Part shown: piece by piece, positions 24,498 to 34,750 of the stretch
Layout: every line of letters begins with the position of its first letter
How positions within the stretch are numbered: the stretch's first letter is position 1
Assembly: GCA_038246575.1 (NCBI GenBank)
Contig: JBBRVU010000001.1
Location: 93,072-157,071, forward strand
Reading direction: 5' to 3'
Length of the DNA: 64,000 nucleotides
Source: JACCUZ01 sp038246575
GTDB taxonomy: Bacteria; Actinomycetota; Actinomycetes; JACCUZ01
Notes under the pieces: model-generated
Told to the model about the DNA's origin: nothing
Databases searched by the model: none
The model's input: only the letters and a program-made list of their open reading frames with translations
Program-made: the position numbers and the translations under genes

Positions 24498-27318
24498 GGA
24501 GCCGACGTCCTTCCGGATCGACCTGAGCGAGCGTGGGTGTCACGGTTGCCTCGACGCGGTCACCAGAAGGCAGCACGATGCTGACGGCCGAGCCGGGCCG
24601 GGCGAGATCCTCAGCCACGTAGCCGAGGCACACCGATCTGGCCAACGTCGGTGACATCCGGGAGCTGGTGATCCGGCCGACGATCTCGCGGGCACCGCGG
24701 ACGAGCTGGCTCCCCTCGTCGGGGACGATCGAGCCGTCCACGGTCTGAAGCCCTACCAGCCGCATCCGTCGGGTGCTCTCCGCCGCCCAAGCCAGCTCGG
24801 TACGACCGACGAAGTCCTCCTTGTCGAGCTTGACCAATGGGTCCAGCCCGGCGTCGAAGGCGTCGGTCAACCCGTCCGTGTCCTGGCCGACGATCAGGTG
24901 CCCCTTCTCCAGCCGCAGGATGCGCTGGGCCTCCACTCCGAACGCGGCGGCCCCGAGCCCGGCACCATGATCCAGAAGGGACTCCCAGACGTGCAGCCCG
25001 TAGGCAGCGGGGACGTGAAGCTCGTAGCTGAGCTCGCCGGTGAACCCGATCCGCCACATGAGGCAGTCCTCGACACCCGCGACCCGACCGGTGCGGACCC
25101 GCATGTACGGGAAGGCATCGGGAGCGAGGTCCACCCCCTCGGTGATCCGGCTGAGCAGGTCCCTAGACCGGGGTCCGGCCACATTTATGCTGGCGTAGAA
25201 GGTCGTGAGCGGCGTGACGTGCACCTGCCAGTCGGGGTGGTCGGTCTGCAGCACACCCTCCAGGTGCTCCCACACGTTCGCGGCCCCCGATGACGTGGTG
25301 GACATCAGGAAGCGCTCCGGGCTCAGCCGGCCGGTGACGCCGTCGTCCATGACGACGCCGTCCTCGCTGCACATCACGCCGTAGCGGACCGAGCCGACCT
25401 CGAGCTTCGACCACTTGTTGACATACACCGCGTTGAGCAGGTGCGGCACGTCAGGCCCACGCAGATCGAGCTTGCCCAACGGGGTCACGTCGATGATTCC
25501 GACCCGCTCCCGGACGTTGCGCGCCTCGCCCTGCGGATCGCCGTAGTGGTCGGGTCGGATCCACTGGCCCGCAACAAGCGGCCGCGCGCCGTGCGCTGCG
25601 TGCCAGGTGTGCATGGGCGAGTGGCGCACCGGCTCGCAGATGCGCCCCGCGAGCGCGCCGAGCGTGATGGGTGCGTAGGGCGGGCGCCACACCGTCGTGC
25701 CGAGGTCCTCGATGTCGCGGCCGGTCGCTGCAGCGAGCACAGCAACGGTGTTGACGGTCTCGAGCTTGCCCTGCGAAGGACCCATCGTCGCCGTCGTGAA
25801 GCGCTTGACGAGCTCGCTCGAGTCATAGCCCTCGGCCGCAGCAGCGATGATGTCCTTCGACGAGACGTCCTCGGAGAAGTCGACGATGCCGTGCGTGACT
25901 CCGCGGAACAGCGCCGGGTGCGGGAGCAGCGGCAACGGTGCGGGGGCCGCCGCCCTCCCGAACCCGGCCCGTGCGGCGGCCGCCGCCCCGGTCGCCCGGC
26001 CGTGCGCGGTCAGCTCCTCGAGGCTGCCGTCCCCGGTCAGACCCCCAGTCGCCATTACGGTCTCCGGCAGGTCGTCACCCGGCCGGAAGCGCGCAGCCGC
26101 CGGCTCGTAGACCGGCCGGTCCCCTGCCATGTTCAGCAACGACGTCGGCGCCGTCCAGCCGGTCGAGACCACGAGCAGGTCGCACTCGATGCGTCGGCCA
26201 TCGATGGTCTCCACGCCGGCCAGGGCGCCGCGCCCCGTCGCCCGGCGGACGTCTTCGCCGCGGCGAGCATCGAGAAGGCAGGCGACCTCGATGCCGTTGC
26301 GTGCCAGGTCGGCAGCTGCGGCGTCACCTTCGCTGTTCGCGCTCAGGACGACCGCTCGCCGTCCGGGTCGCACCGCGTACAGGTTCACCAGCCGCCGGGC
26401 AGCCGTGCCCAGGATGACGCCGGGCAGGTCGTTTCCGGCGAACACGTATGGTCGCTCGACCAGCCCCGCTGCCACCACCAGAACCTTGGACCTGGCTTTG
26501 ACGAGCCGCTCCACGACACCCGGCAGCCCGCGCTGGACAACCGACACCCAGTTGTCGTCGTAGCGGCCAGCAACCACGGAGTTCAACAGGATCTCGACAT
26601 GGGGAGCTGCCTCTAGTGCAGACCGCATCGCGCCCAGTGCCGCAAGCTCCGTCGCACCTCCCCAGCGCAGCGAGCCACCGAGCTCGTACTCCTCCTCGAC
26701 GAGCATCACCTGCGCCCCGGCCCCGGCGGCGGCCAGCGCGGCAGCCATGCCGGCGGGCCCACCGCCGGCAACGATGACGTCCGGGTGCGCGTAGCGCTTG
26801 TCGTAGTACCCCGCATCTCGGTTGCGGTCGACCCGACCGCCCGCGGCGAACCGAGACAGGATCTTGTCGTAGGCCGGCCACAGCCGCTGCGGCCTCATGA
26901 AGGTCTTGTAGTAGAACCCCGGGGTGAGCAACGGCGCGACCATCTGGTTCGCTGCACGCACGTCGATCCTCAACGACGGCCACACGTTCTGGGCCTCGAC
27001 GGTCATCCCTGCAACAAGCCGGCGGTGCGCTGCCCGCACGTTGGGTTCGTCGCCGACCTGCAGGGTGACTCCCGGGTCGAGAAAGCTCGCCGTCATGATT
27101 CCCCGCGGCCGGTGGTACTTGAAGCTGCGGGAGAAGACGCGGATCCCGGACGCTGCCAGGGCTGAGGCGATCGTGTCCCCGGCGAAGCCGGAGTACGGAC
27201 GACCGTTCCAGGCGAAGGTCAGCGGTCGGGAGCGGTTGATCAGCTCGCCCGGTTGCGGCCCGAGCCGCTCGGGCTGCGGGGCAGGTCGGCCGGCGGTCCG
27301 TGCCCGTCGGACCGTCAT
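24490..27318 (-). CDS. soxA: Sarcosine oxidase alpha subunit
   Basis: A 942-residue subunit, the normal length. In order: an N-terminal ferredoxin-like domain (FAGDTIASALAASGIRVFSRS, then HRPRGIM) without cluster cysteines, a FAD/NAD-binding domain with VIVAGGGPAGMAAALAAAGAG (from about residue 181), and a C-terminal GcvT-like folate-binding domain (from about residue 560) that takes up formaldehyde as 5,10-methylene-THF. The ATG at 27318 overlaps the soxD stop (ATGA 27315-27318). With soxB, soxD and soxG it oxidises sarcosine to glycine, hydrogen peroxide and methylene-THF. Confidence 0.95.
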   Translation of the reverse strand: MTVRRARTAGRPAPQPERLGPQPGELINRSRPLTFAWNGRPYSGFAGDTIASALAASGIRVFSRSFKYHRPRGIMTASFLDPGVTLQVGDEPNVRAAHRRLVAGMTVEAQNVWPSLRIDVRAANQMVAPLLTPGFYYKTFMRPQRLWPAYDKILSRFAAGGRVDRNRDAGYYDKRYAHPDVIVAGGGPAGMAAALAAAGAGAQVMLVEEEYELGGSLRWGGATELAALGAMRSALEAAPHVEILLNSVVAGRYDDNWVSVVQRGLPGVVERLVKARSKVLVVAAGLVERPYVFAGNDLPGVILGTAARRLVNLYAVRPGRRAVVLSANSEGDAAAADLARNGIEVACLLDARRGEDVRRATGRGALAGVETIDGRRIECDLLVVSTGWTAPTSLLNMAGDRPVYEPAAARFRPGDDLPETVMATGGLTGDGSLEELTAHGRATGAAAAARAGFGRAAAPAPLPLLPHPALFRGVTHGIVDFSEDVSSKDIIAAAAEGYDSSELVKRFTTATMGPSQGKLETVNTVAVLAAATGRDIEDLGTTVWRPPYAPITLGALAGRICEPVRHSPMHTWHAAHGARPLVAGQWIRPDHYGDPQGEARNVRERVGIIDVTPLGKLDLRGPDVPHLLNAVYVNKWSKLEVGSVRYGVMCSEDGVVMDDGVTGRLSPERFLMSTTSSGAANVWEHLEGVLQTDHPDWQVHVTPLTTFYASINVAGPRSRDLLSRITEGVDLAPDAFPYMRVRTGRVAGVEDCLMWRIGFTGELSYELHVPAAYGLHVWESLLDHGAGLGAAAFGVEAQRILRLEKGHLIVGQDTDGLTDAFDAGLDPLVKLDKEDFVGRTELAWAAESTRRMRLVGLQTVDGSIVPDEGSQLVRGAREIVGRITSSRMSPTLARSVCLGYVAEDLARPGSAVSIVLPSGDRVEATVTPTLAQVDPEGRRLHG

Positions 27319-27584
27319 GGGGTGGAGTCCGCTCCGGTCGAACCTGCCTCGCGGCGAACCTCGTTGGTGACGGTGTTCCGCTCGACCACCAGGAACCGGC
27401 GGCAACCCGACCCGTGGTACCAGGTCTCGGCCGTCCACCCGGCGACGTTGCGCTGGTCGTAGAGATAGCCGCGCCATTCCGGCCTCGAGGCTGAGCCGGA
27501 GTCTGGACGCGCGGCCACCTCACCGACGTGACGGAACTCAGACCGATTGCGTGGGCCACAGTTCGGACAGGGGATCAGGAACAC
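27315..27584 (-). CDS. soxD: Sarcosine oxidase delta subunit
   Basis: An 89-residue zinc-binding subunit. It begins MFLIPCPNCGPRN (Cys6, Cys9) and has the conserved RSEFRHVGE, YLYDQRNVAGWTAETWYHGSGCRRF (in two parts) typical of SoxD. Starts with GTG at 27584, 22 bases after soxB, and overlaps soxA. Confidence 0.93.
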   Translation of the reverse strand: MFLIPCPNCGPRNRSEFRHVGEVAARPDSGSASRPEWRGYLYDQRNVAGWTAETWYHGSGCRRFLVVERNTVTNEVRREAGSTGADSTP

Positions 27585-27606
27585 GTTGGCGCCCCGACTC
27601 TCATCA

Positions 27607-28896
27607 TCAGTGACCTACCGCCGCGGCGCCCTTTTCGCCCACCAGCCGGCCCTCGGCGAAGCGCGCAAGGTCGAAGGTCGCGATGCTCTCGGGGGTCGTG
27701 CCAGTGGCGACGAGCTCGGCCATCGCCTCACCGGCGACCGGGCCTGCCTTGAAGCCGTACGTGCCCCACCCGACGTCGACGAGGAAGCCCTCGACCGGCG
27801 TGACTCCCATGATCGGCGAGAAGTCCGGCGTCATGTCGCACAAGCCGGCCCACTGCCGCAGCACCCGCAGCTTCGCGATCGACGGCATCAGCTCGAGGAT
27901 GTGTCCGGCAAGCTCCTCGGTGAACTCCAGCGAGCCGCGCATCGAGTACGACGGGTAGGGATCGGTGCTCGCCCCGAACACCAGCTCGCCACGGGCGGTC
28001 TGGCTGACGTAGACGTGCAGGGTGCCCGACACCACCACGGTGTTGAGGAACACCTTCACCGGCTCCGTGACCGCGGCCTGCAGCGGATGAGTGCTGATCG
28101 GCAGGGTCACACCGGCGAGCTGCGCGACCAGGCTGGACCATCCCGCGGTGCAGTTGAGCACGATCGGAGTCGAGATCGCCCCACGGCTGGTGCGCACACC
28201 GCGCACCCGCCCGTCCACGACGTCGATGCCGAGCACCTCGGTCTCCTGGTGGATCTGCACGCCGAGGGCATCCGCCGCCCGGGCGTACCCCCAGTTCACC
28301 GCGTCGTGCCGGATGGTGCCTCCCGGCGGGTGGTACAGCGCACCGAGGATCGGGTACCTAGCCTCGTCGGAGACGTCGAGATAGGGCACCAGGCGAGCGA
28401 CCTCGTCTGGCGCGATGACCTCGGAGTCGATGCCCTCGAGCTTGTTGACCTCCGCCCGCCACCTCATCGTGCGCAGTGACCCGTCGTTGTGCGCGAGGGT
28501 CAAGTGCCCCTTCTGGCTGAACATGACATTGAAGTTGAGCTCAGCGGCCAGGTTCTCGTAGAGCTTGACGGACCGGTCATAGAAGCGGACTCCCTCGGGC
28601 GTCAAGTAGTTCGACCGCACGATCGCGGTGTTGCGCCCGGACCCACCACCCCCGACGTAGGCCTTGTCCAGCACGGCCACGTTGGTGATGCCGTGGTTGG
28701 CGGCCAGGTAGTACGCAGTGGCAAGGCCGTGGACCCCGGCGCCGATGATGACCACGTCGTACGCCGACTCGAGGTCGTGATGGCGCCACGCCTGCGGCCA
28801 GTCCCGCTTGGAGAAGCCGTGAGCGAGCAGCCCGACCGCCGAGAACTTCCCACCGGCGGGTCGTCGTCTCGATCTCGACGACCGGGTCACGTTCAC
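27607..28896 (-). CDS. soxB: Sarcosine oxidase beta subunit
   Basis: A 429-residue flavoprotein carrying the sarcosine-oxidising site. YDVVIIGAGVHGLATAYYLA binds FAD; GSGRNTAIVRSNYL is the SoxB loop near the covalent flavin; GLCDMTPDFSPIMGV and GWGTYGFKAGPVAGEAMAEL are C-terminal SoxB blocks. GTG 28896 is the start because it lies just behind the upstream stop at 28920; a second GTG is two codons on. The frame is open further upstream but overlaps the BHMT-like gene. Confidence 0.93.
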   Translation of the reverse strand: MNVTRSSRSRRRPAGGKFSAVGLLAHGFSKRDWPQAWRHHDLESAYDVVIIGAGVHGLATAYYLAANHGITNVAVLDKAYVGGGGSGRNTAIVRSNYLTPEGVRFYDRSVKLYENLAAELNFNVMFSQKGHLTLAHNDGSLRTMRWRAEVNKLEGIDSEVIAPDEVARLVPYLDVSDEARYPILGALYHPPGGTIRHDAVNWGYARAADALGVQIHQETEVLGIDVVDGRVRGVRTSRGAISTPIVLNCTAGWSSLVAQLAGVTLPISTHPLQAAVTEPVKVFLNTVVVSGTLHVYVSQTARGELVFGASTDPYPSYSMRGSLEFTEELAGHILELMPSIAKLRVLRQWAGLCDMTPDFSPIMGVTPVEGFLVDVGWGTYGFKAGPVAGEAMAELVATGTTPESIATFDLARFAEGRLVGEKGAAAVGH

Positions 28897-28919
28897 GAGC
28901 GCTTCGGGAGCACGGCGCC

Positions 28920-29966
28920 CTAGAGCTCCTTGCTGCCGAAGGCGAGATTGTGCTCGCGCAGGCTGCTGTCGGATCCGAGGAAGGCGTGCTTGGACATGTC
29001 GGTCGAGTACCGACTGGCGGGAGGAATCCGTCCCAACGCCTCGGCCATGGCCCGGATGTGGTGCGGACCGGCACCGCAACAGACCCCGAGGAAGGAGGCA
29101 CCCAGGTCCCGCGCCGCGACCGCGAACTCGGCAATCTCGATCCGTGAACAGGTGAACGGGTCGAGCCCGACGGGGAAGGGACGGTCCGATTCTGGCCGCT
29201 CCGGGTCGCGCAACGACTGGAAGCTCGGCTCGGCTTCGTGTGTCCGATAGGGCACCGGAAGTGCGGCGACCGGGACGTCGACGGAAGGGACTAGCTCGGC
29301 CAGCAGGGGCAGCATCGTGCGCGGACCCCGGCCGCAGTTGAGTCCGACGACGTCGGCACCACCGTCGACCAGTCGCTTGCCTGCGTCGGTCACCGACAGC
29401 CCGTCCCGGGTGAGGGGGCCCTGGTGGAACACCAGGTTCATCACCGAGGGCAGTCCCGACTCGCGGATGACCTCCAGGGCGACCAGCGCCTCCTCGGCGT
29501 AGCTGAACGTCTCACCGATGATGAAGTCGACGCCCGCATCGACCGCCCACCCGACCTGCTCGGTGAACATCGCCCGGACCTGGCCGACGCTGGCACGGTT
29601 GCCGGACTCGAAGATGTTCGTGTTGCAGATGTTCCCGGCGAGGAGAGCTCCGGTCTCCGACGCGACTGCCTTGGCGATGTCCAGGGCGCCGCGGTTGAGT
29701 TCCTCGAGAAGGTGCTCCTTGCCGATGATCCGGAGCTTCTCGCGGTGGGCGTAGTAGGTGAACGCCTCGACCACGTCGGAGCCCGCGTGGACGAACTCGC
29801 GGTGAAGCTCGGCGACCTTCTCGGGGTGCTCGATGACCACCTCTGGCACGAACGCACCGGCCTGGAGGTAGCCACGGCGCTCGAGCTCGAACAGGTAGCC
29901 CTCGGCACAGATGACTGGGCCATCGGCAAGTCGTTCGAGCAGTCCAGCTGCTGGCTGGTCGGGCAT
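28920..29966 (-). CDS. Betaine-homocysteine S-methyltransferase-like enzyme
   Basis: A 348-residue homocysteine S-methyltransferase. Zinc ligands are Cys211 (GLNCGRG) and Cys296-Cys297 (GVCCGAG), the same pattern as in animal BHMT. FTYYAHREKL resembles the BHMT segment that contacts betaine, so betaine rather than S-methylmethionine is the likely methyl donor, giving dimethylglycine and methionine. The ATG at 29966 follows GGAGG and heads the seven-gene operon to purU. A 76-base region separates it from the divergent IclR gene; it contains the palindrome TGGGGGTTCCCCCA (29988-30001). Confidence 0.87.
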   Translation of the reverse strand: MPDQPAAGLLERLADGPVICAEGYLFELERRGYLQAGAFVPEVVIEHPEKVAELHREFVHAGSDVVEAFTYYAHREKLRIIGKEHLLEELNRGALDIAKAVASETGALLAGNICNTNIFESGNRASVGQVRAMFTEQVGWAVDAGVDFIIGETFSYAEEALVALEVIRESGLPSVMNLVFHQGPLTRDGLSVTDAGKRLVDGGADVVGLNCGRGPRTMLPLLAELVPSVDVPVAALPVPYRTHEAEPSFQSLRDPERPESDRPFPVGLDPFTCSRIEIAEFAVAARDLGASFLGVCCGAGPHHIRAMAEALGRIPPASRYSTDMSKHAFLGSDSSLREHNLAFGSKEL

Positions 29967-30026
29967 GACTGACCTCCGGTGTGGCGGTGGGGGTTCCCCC
30001 AGGGTGGGAGGCGGCCAGGCCGGTGT

Positions 30027-30038
30027 CAACTACAGTTG
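30027..30038 (+). promoter_or_regulatory. IclR gene promoter with CAAC-TACA-GTTG inverted repeat
   Basis: CAAC and GTTG flank TACA. The hexamer TACAGT (30031-30036) is a good -10 and lies exactly 7 bases before the GTG start at 30043, so the transcript would be leaderless. An inverted repeat on top of the -10 suggests autorepression and perhaps control of the divergent betaine operon. Confidence 0.5.
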
Positions 30039-30042
30039 TTGC

Positions 30043-30825
30043 GTGTCCCAGCCCGGAGCCGACAACGTGTCCCGGACCGCGGCCACCCTGCTCGCCCTCG
30101 GGTCGGCGGAGGCGCTCGAGCGAGAAGGCCTCGGTGTGCAGCGGCTGTCCGAACTGACTGGCGGTGACAAGGGGCAGCTCTCCCGGCTGTTGAGCACCCT
30201 GGCCGACCACGGCTTGGTCGAGCGAGACGAGGAGACAAGGGTCTACCGCCTCGGCTGGGCGCTGTTCACCCTGGCGGCGGGGGTCGGGGACCAACGGCTT
30301 CTCGCCTTGGCTCGGCCACTGATCTCGCGGCTCGTCGACCGGCTCGGCGAGCGGACGAGCCTCTCGGTGCTTCGAGGCACCGACGTGCTGACCCTGCACT
30401 CGCAGGCCTCACCGCGTGCCGTCCAGACCATCGGCTGGGTGGGGCGCACCGTCCCGGCGCACTGCACGTCGTCCGGGCGGGCTCTCCTGTTCGACCACCG
30501 TCGGGTCGACCTTCTCGCAGTGTTCGGGCGCCCCCAACTCGCCACGATGGGACCGAACGGCCCGCCCGACGTCGACACCCTCCATCGGCGGATCGTCGCC
30601 AGTCGCGCCCGCGGCTACACCGTCGTCTCCGAAGAGCTCGAGGCGGGACTGGTCGCCGCCGCCGCGCCGGTCCGCGATTTCCGCGGCCGGATCTGCGGTG
30701 CGGTCAACGTGTCCGGTCCGAAGTTCCGACTCGGGGGTGCCCGCCGGCTGGCACCTGTCGGGCAGGCCATCAAGGAGGTCACCGACGAGCTGTCGGTGCT
30801 CCTGGGCGAGTCGGGTGACCTCTAG
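30043..30825 (+). CDS. IclR-family transcriptional regulator 1
   Basis: A 260-residue regulator: an N-terminal winged helix (LSELTGGDKGQLSRLLSTLADHGLVER) and the C-terminal effector-binding IclR domain (GRTVPAHCTSSGRALL, ARGYTVVSEELEAGLVAAAAPVRDF). It is divergent from the BHMT-sox operon and most likely controls it in response to an N-methylated glycine compound. GTG 30043 is taken as start because a -10 element ends 7 bases before it. It is a clear paralogue of the regulator at 35391-36191. Its stop overlaps the convergent amidase gene by four bases. Confidence 0.9.
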   Translation: MSQPGADNVSRTAATLLALGSAEALEREGLGVQRLSELTGGDKGQLSRLLSTLADHGLVERDEETRVYRLGWALFTLAAGVGDQRLLALARPLISRLVDRLGERTSLSVLRGTDVLTLHSQASPRAVQTIGWVGRTVPAHCTSSGRALLFDHRRVDLLAVFGRPQLATMGPNGPPDVDTLHRRIVASRARGYTVVSEELEAGLVAAAAPVRDFRGRICGAVNVSGPKFRLGGARRLAPVGQAIKEVTDELSVLLGESGDL

Positions 30826-31664
30826 AGGTCACCGCCCTCGTCCACCAGCCTGCGCATCTCCCGCACGACGAGACCGAGACGGGCCTCCTTGAGCAGCGGG
30901 ACCTCCCGACGCCGGCGGCGGACGGTGGCCAGATCGACGTCGAAGCACAGCAACGCCTCCTCTCCCATCGGTGCCTCGCCCAACAGGTTTCCCCAGGGGT
31001 CCACGACGTGCGATCCGCCCCAGAAGCGCAGGTCGCCCTCGACACCGACCCGGTTCACGAACACGACGAAGACCTGGAACATCCGCGCGTAGAACCGGGT
31101 GATGTCCTGCCAGTAGGTCGGCGAGTCATAGCGGTCGGGGAACAGGCTCTGGGCGCTGCTCGTCGGCATGAGCAGCACGCGTGCGCCGTCCTGGGCAGCG
31201 ATGAACGCCAACTGCGGCTGCCAGGCGTCATTGCAGGTCAGGATCGCGCTGCGGGCCACCGTGGTGTCGAAGGCCCGCATGTGCTGGCCCGGGCTGAAGT
31301 GCTTGCGCTCCTCGAACCGGTCGTACGTCGGCAGGTAGAGCTTGCGGTGCACATGCACGGCCGCGCCGTCCTGCAGGTAGGCAGCGCTGTTGTACGTGTG
31401 CAACCCGGACCCGGTCTCGCTGAACCCGACCAACACTCCCATCGGCCCCGCGGCCCGGGACAGCTCGACGATCCTCGGGTCATCGACATGCATCGCCAGG
31501 TCATCGGCAATCTCCCCCACGGAGTAGCCACACAGACTGAGCTCAGGGAAGACGACGAGGTCGGCACCCTCGTCCCGGGCTGCGGCGACGGCCTTCGCCG
31601 CGCGTTCGACGTTGGCGTCGATGTCTCCCAGGACAGAGTCCACCTGCGCACAGGCGATGCGCAT
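30822..31664 (-). CDS. Nitrilase-superfamily carbon-nitrogen hydrolase
   Basis: A 280-residue amidase-type enzyme with the catalytic triad Glu41 (FPELSLCGY), Lys108 (HRKLYLP) and Cys144 (LTCNDAW). The nitrilase fold hydrolyses amides, carbamoyl groups or nitriles; the substrate is unknown, but its place between the betaine importer and sox genes suggests a nitrogenous methylated compound. ATG 31664 is preferred over GTG 31667 by the GGAAGGG spacing. A strong hairpin separates it from the transporter operon. Confidence 0.87.
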   Translation of the reverse strand: MRIACAQVDSVLGDIDANVERAAKAVAAARDEGADLVVFPELSLCGYSVGEIADDLAMHVDDPRIVELSRAAGPMGVLVGFSETGSGLHTYNSAAYLQDGAAVHVHRKLYLPTYDRFEERKHFSPGQHMRAFDTTVARSAILTCNDAWQPQLAFIAAQDGARVLLMPTSSAQSLFPDRYDSPTYWQDITRFYARMFQVFVVFVNRVGVEGDLRFWGGSHVVDPWGNLLGEAPMGEEALLCFDVDLATVRRRRREVPLLKEARLGLVVREMRRLVDEGGDL

Positions 31665-31684
31665 CACGAGCCCTTCCGCCCCGA

Positions 31685-31710
31685 GCGGGGCTCCTCAGTC
31701 GGAGCCCCGC
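31685..31710 (-). terminator. 10-bp stem hairpin after the substrate-binding protein gene
   Basis: GCGGGGCTCC (31685-31694) and GGAGCCCCGC (31701-31710) pair perfectly around six bases. The hairpin lies 22 bases after the stop of the binding-protein gene. No T-run follows, as is common in actinomycetes. Part of the stem can instead pair with GCCCC at 31678-31682, giving a second, exclusive hairpin. It may stop transcription, or protect the upstream mRNA and lower amidase expression. Confidence 0.7.
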
Positions 31711-31732
31711 CCAGGCGGCTTCCGAGATCAGG

Positions 31733-32695
31733 TCAGCCGAGCAGGCCCTTGTCCTCCAGCCAGGCCTTGGCGACGTCCGAGTCCTTCTTGCCGTCGACGT
31801 CAACCTCGGCGTTGAGCTTGGTGATCTCCTCGTTGGTCAGCGCCTCCGAGACCGGCGCCATCAGGTCGGCGATCGAGGGGTACTTGTCCAACGTCTCCTG
31901 GCGCATGGTCAGCGCAGCGTTGTAGTCGACGAAGAACTTCTTGTCGTCCTCGAGGACAGTCAGGTCGTTGGCGACGATCCGTCCATCAGTCGAGAACACC
32001 TCGCCGAAGTTACACTTGCTGCCGACCTGCGTGTAGACGAGGCCGAGGTCTAGCTCGACGACGTTCGAGAACTTGAAGCCGTAGGCATCTTCGAGCCCTG
32101 GTAGCCCGTCGTCCCGGTTGATGAACTCGCTGGCCGCACAGATCGCGCCGTCACTGGCGTTCGACCCGATGAAGTCCGCCGCCTCGGTCATGTTCGTGAT
32201 GCTGTTGCTGTCCGCGAAGTCCTTGGCGACAGCGATCCGGTAGGTGTCGTTCATCGGAGCCGGCTCGAGCCACGCGATGTTGTTGGCCTTGTCCGCATCG
32301 GCCACCTGCTGGTAGAGGTCCGCCGGCACGTCAGTCGTGGTGTTGCCCAGGATGTTGACCCAGCCGGTGCCGGTGTACTCCCAGTACATGTCGATCTCGC
32401 CCTTCTCCAGGGCCTCGCGCACGGTGGCGCTTCCGGACACCGAGGACGCGCTGACGTCTGCTCCGGCGTTCTGCAGGACCTGCAGAGCGATCTGTCCGAG
32501 CACCTTGGACTCGGTGAACTCCTTGGCCCCGACGTTCAGCTTGGCTCCGGAGAGCTCTCCGCCAGCGCTGTCCCCGGAGCCGGCGTCCCCTGTGCCGCTG
32601 GTCCCGCCGTCACTTCCGCCGCATGCGCTCAACAGCAGGGCCAGCGCGACCCCCGCTATGGCTACGTGCCGTGCTCTGCCTGATCGTGCCATCAT
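31733..32695 (-). CDS. Glycine betaine/choline-type ABC transporter substrate-binding lipoprotein
   Basis: A 320-residue lipoprotein: signal peptide with lipobox LLSACGG (Cys25), acidic Gly/Ser linker, then an OpuAC/ProX domain. KEFTESKVLGQIALQVLQNAGADV and DMYWEYTGTGWVN are the hallmark segments of the quaternary-amine binding family. It delivers its ligand to the two permeases encoded upstream. GGAGGA lies 7 bases before the ATG at 32695 (a second ATG follows at once). Confidence 0.93.
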   Translation of the reverse strand: MMARSGRARHVAIAGVALALLLSACGGSDGGTSGTGDAGSGDSAGGELSGAKLNVGAKEFTESKVLGQIALQVLQNAGADVSASSVSGSATVREALEKGEIDMYWEYTGTGWVNILGNTTTDVPADLYQQVADADKANNIAWLEPAPMNDTYRIAVAKDFADSNSITNMTEAADFIGSNASDGAICAASEFINRDDGLPGLEDAYGFKFSNVVELDLGLVYTQVGSKCNFGEVFSTDGRIVANDLTVLEDDKKFFVDYNAALTMRQETLDKYPSIADLMAPVSEALTNEEITKLNAEVDVDGKKDSDVAKAWLEDKGLLG

Positions 32696-32723
32696 CGGCG
32701 CTTCCTCCTGATAGTTGAACGTG

Positions 32724-33515
32724 TCAGAGACCCTTCGGGCGCAACACGTCTTCGGCGATTCCCGCGAGGTAGTCGACGAGCAGCGCAAGCACTGCGGTCA
32801 ACACCGCCCCGGTGATCTGGACCGTGAGCCTGTTCGTCGAGAGTCCGGCGACGATGATCGTCCCCAGCCCTCCCGCGTTGACGTATGCCGCCAGGGTCGC
32901 GGTGCCCACGTTGATGATCAAAGCGGTGCGCACACCCGCCAGGATGATGGGCACCGCCAGCGGCAGCTCAATCCTCCTGAGCACACCGAACTTGGAGATC
33001 CCCATGCCGCGGCCAGACTCGAGGATCGACTCGTCGACCTGCTCCAGCCCCACCATGGTGTTGCGCAGGACGGGCAGCACGGCATAGGCGACGAGTGCGA
33101 CCACCGCGGCAGCGAAACCGAGGAACAGGAAGGCCACCGCCAGCAGCGCGAGAACGCCGATCGTCGGAACGGCTTGGCCGATGTTGGCCACGGTCAGCAG
33201 GATGCCCCGGTAGCGCCTGGTGAAGGGACGGGTGAGCATGACACCTAGGGGAACCGCGATCAGGATCACGAAGAACGTCGAAACCGCAGCCAGCTCGATG
33301 TGACGCACCGTCGCCGAGGCCAGCGAGTCCGCATTCAACGACCGCGCCTCGATGCTGTCCAGCTCCTGGGACTGGACGTAGAGATACAGCACCAGGCAGA
33401 CGGCCGCCAGGAACCCCGGCATGAACAGGTAACCCAGAACGCCGCGTCGCTCCCGACGCACGGGGACCATGGCTGCCTGCGGGGAGACCTCGGGAGTCGT
33501 CTCGGTGACCGCCAT
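32724..33515 (-). CDS. Glycine betaine/choline-type ABC transporter permease
   Basis: A 263-residue inner-membrane permease with about six helices. The N-terminal helix and periplasmic stretch differ from the second permease; the EAA-like loop is GLEQVDESILESGRGMGISKFG. It starts 2 bases after the ATPase stop and is followed after 28 bases by the binding-protein gene. Confidence 0.92.
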   Translation of the reverse strand: MAVTETTPEVSPQAAMVPVRRERRGVLGYLFMPGFLAAVCLVLYLYVQSQELDSIEARSLNADSLASATVRHIELAAVSTFFVILIAVPLGVMLTRPFTRRYRGILLTVANIGQAVPTIGVLALLAVAFLFLGFAAAVVALVAYAVLPVLRNTMVGLEQVDESILESGRGMGISKFGVLRRIELPLAVPIILAGVRTALIINVGTATLAAYVNAGGLGTIIVAGLSTNRLTVQITGAVLTAVLALLVDYLAGIAEDVLRPKGL

Positions 33516-33517
33516 CT

Positions 33518-34746
<1,229 letters not shown>

Positions 34747-34750
<4 letters not shown>

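Noticed and set aside
29988..30001. TGGGGGTTCCCCCA palindrome as an intrinsic terminator
   Set aside because: It lies between divergent starts, where no transcript would end, and its two-base loop is too tight for a normal hairpin; more likely a protein site, if anything.
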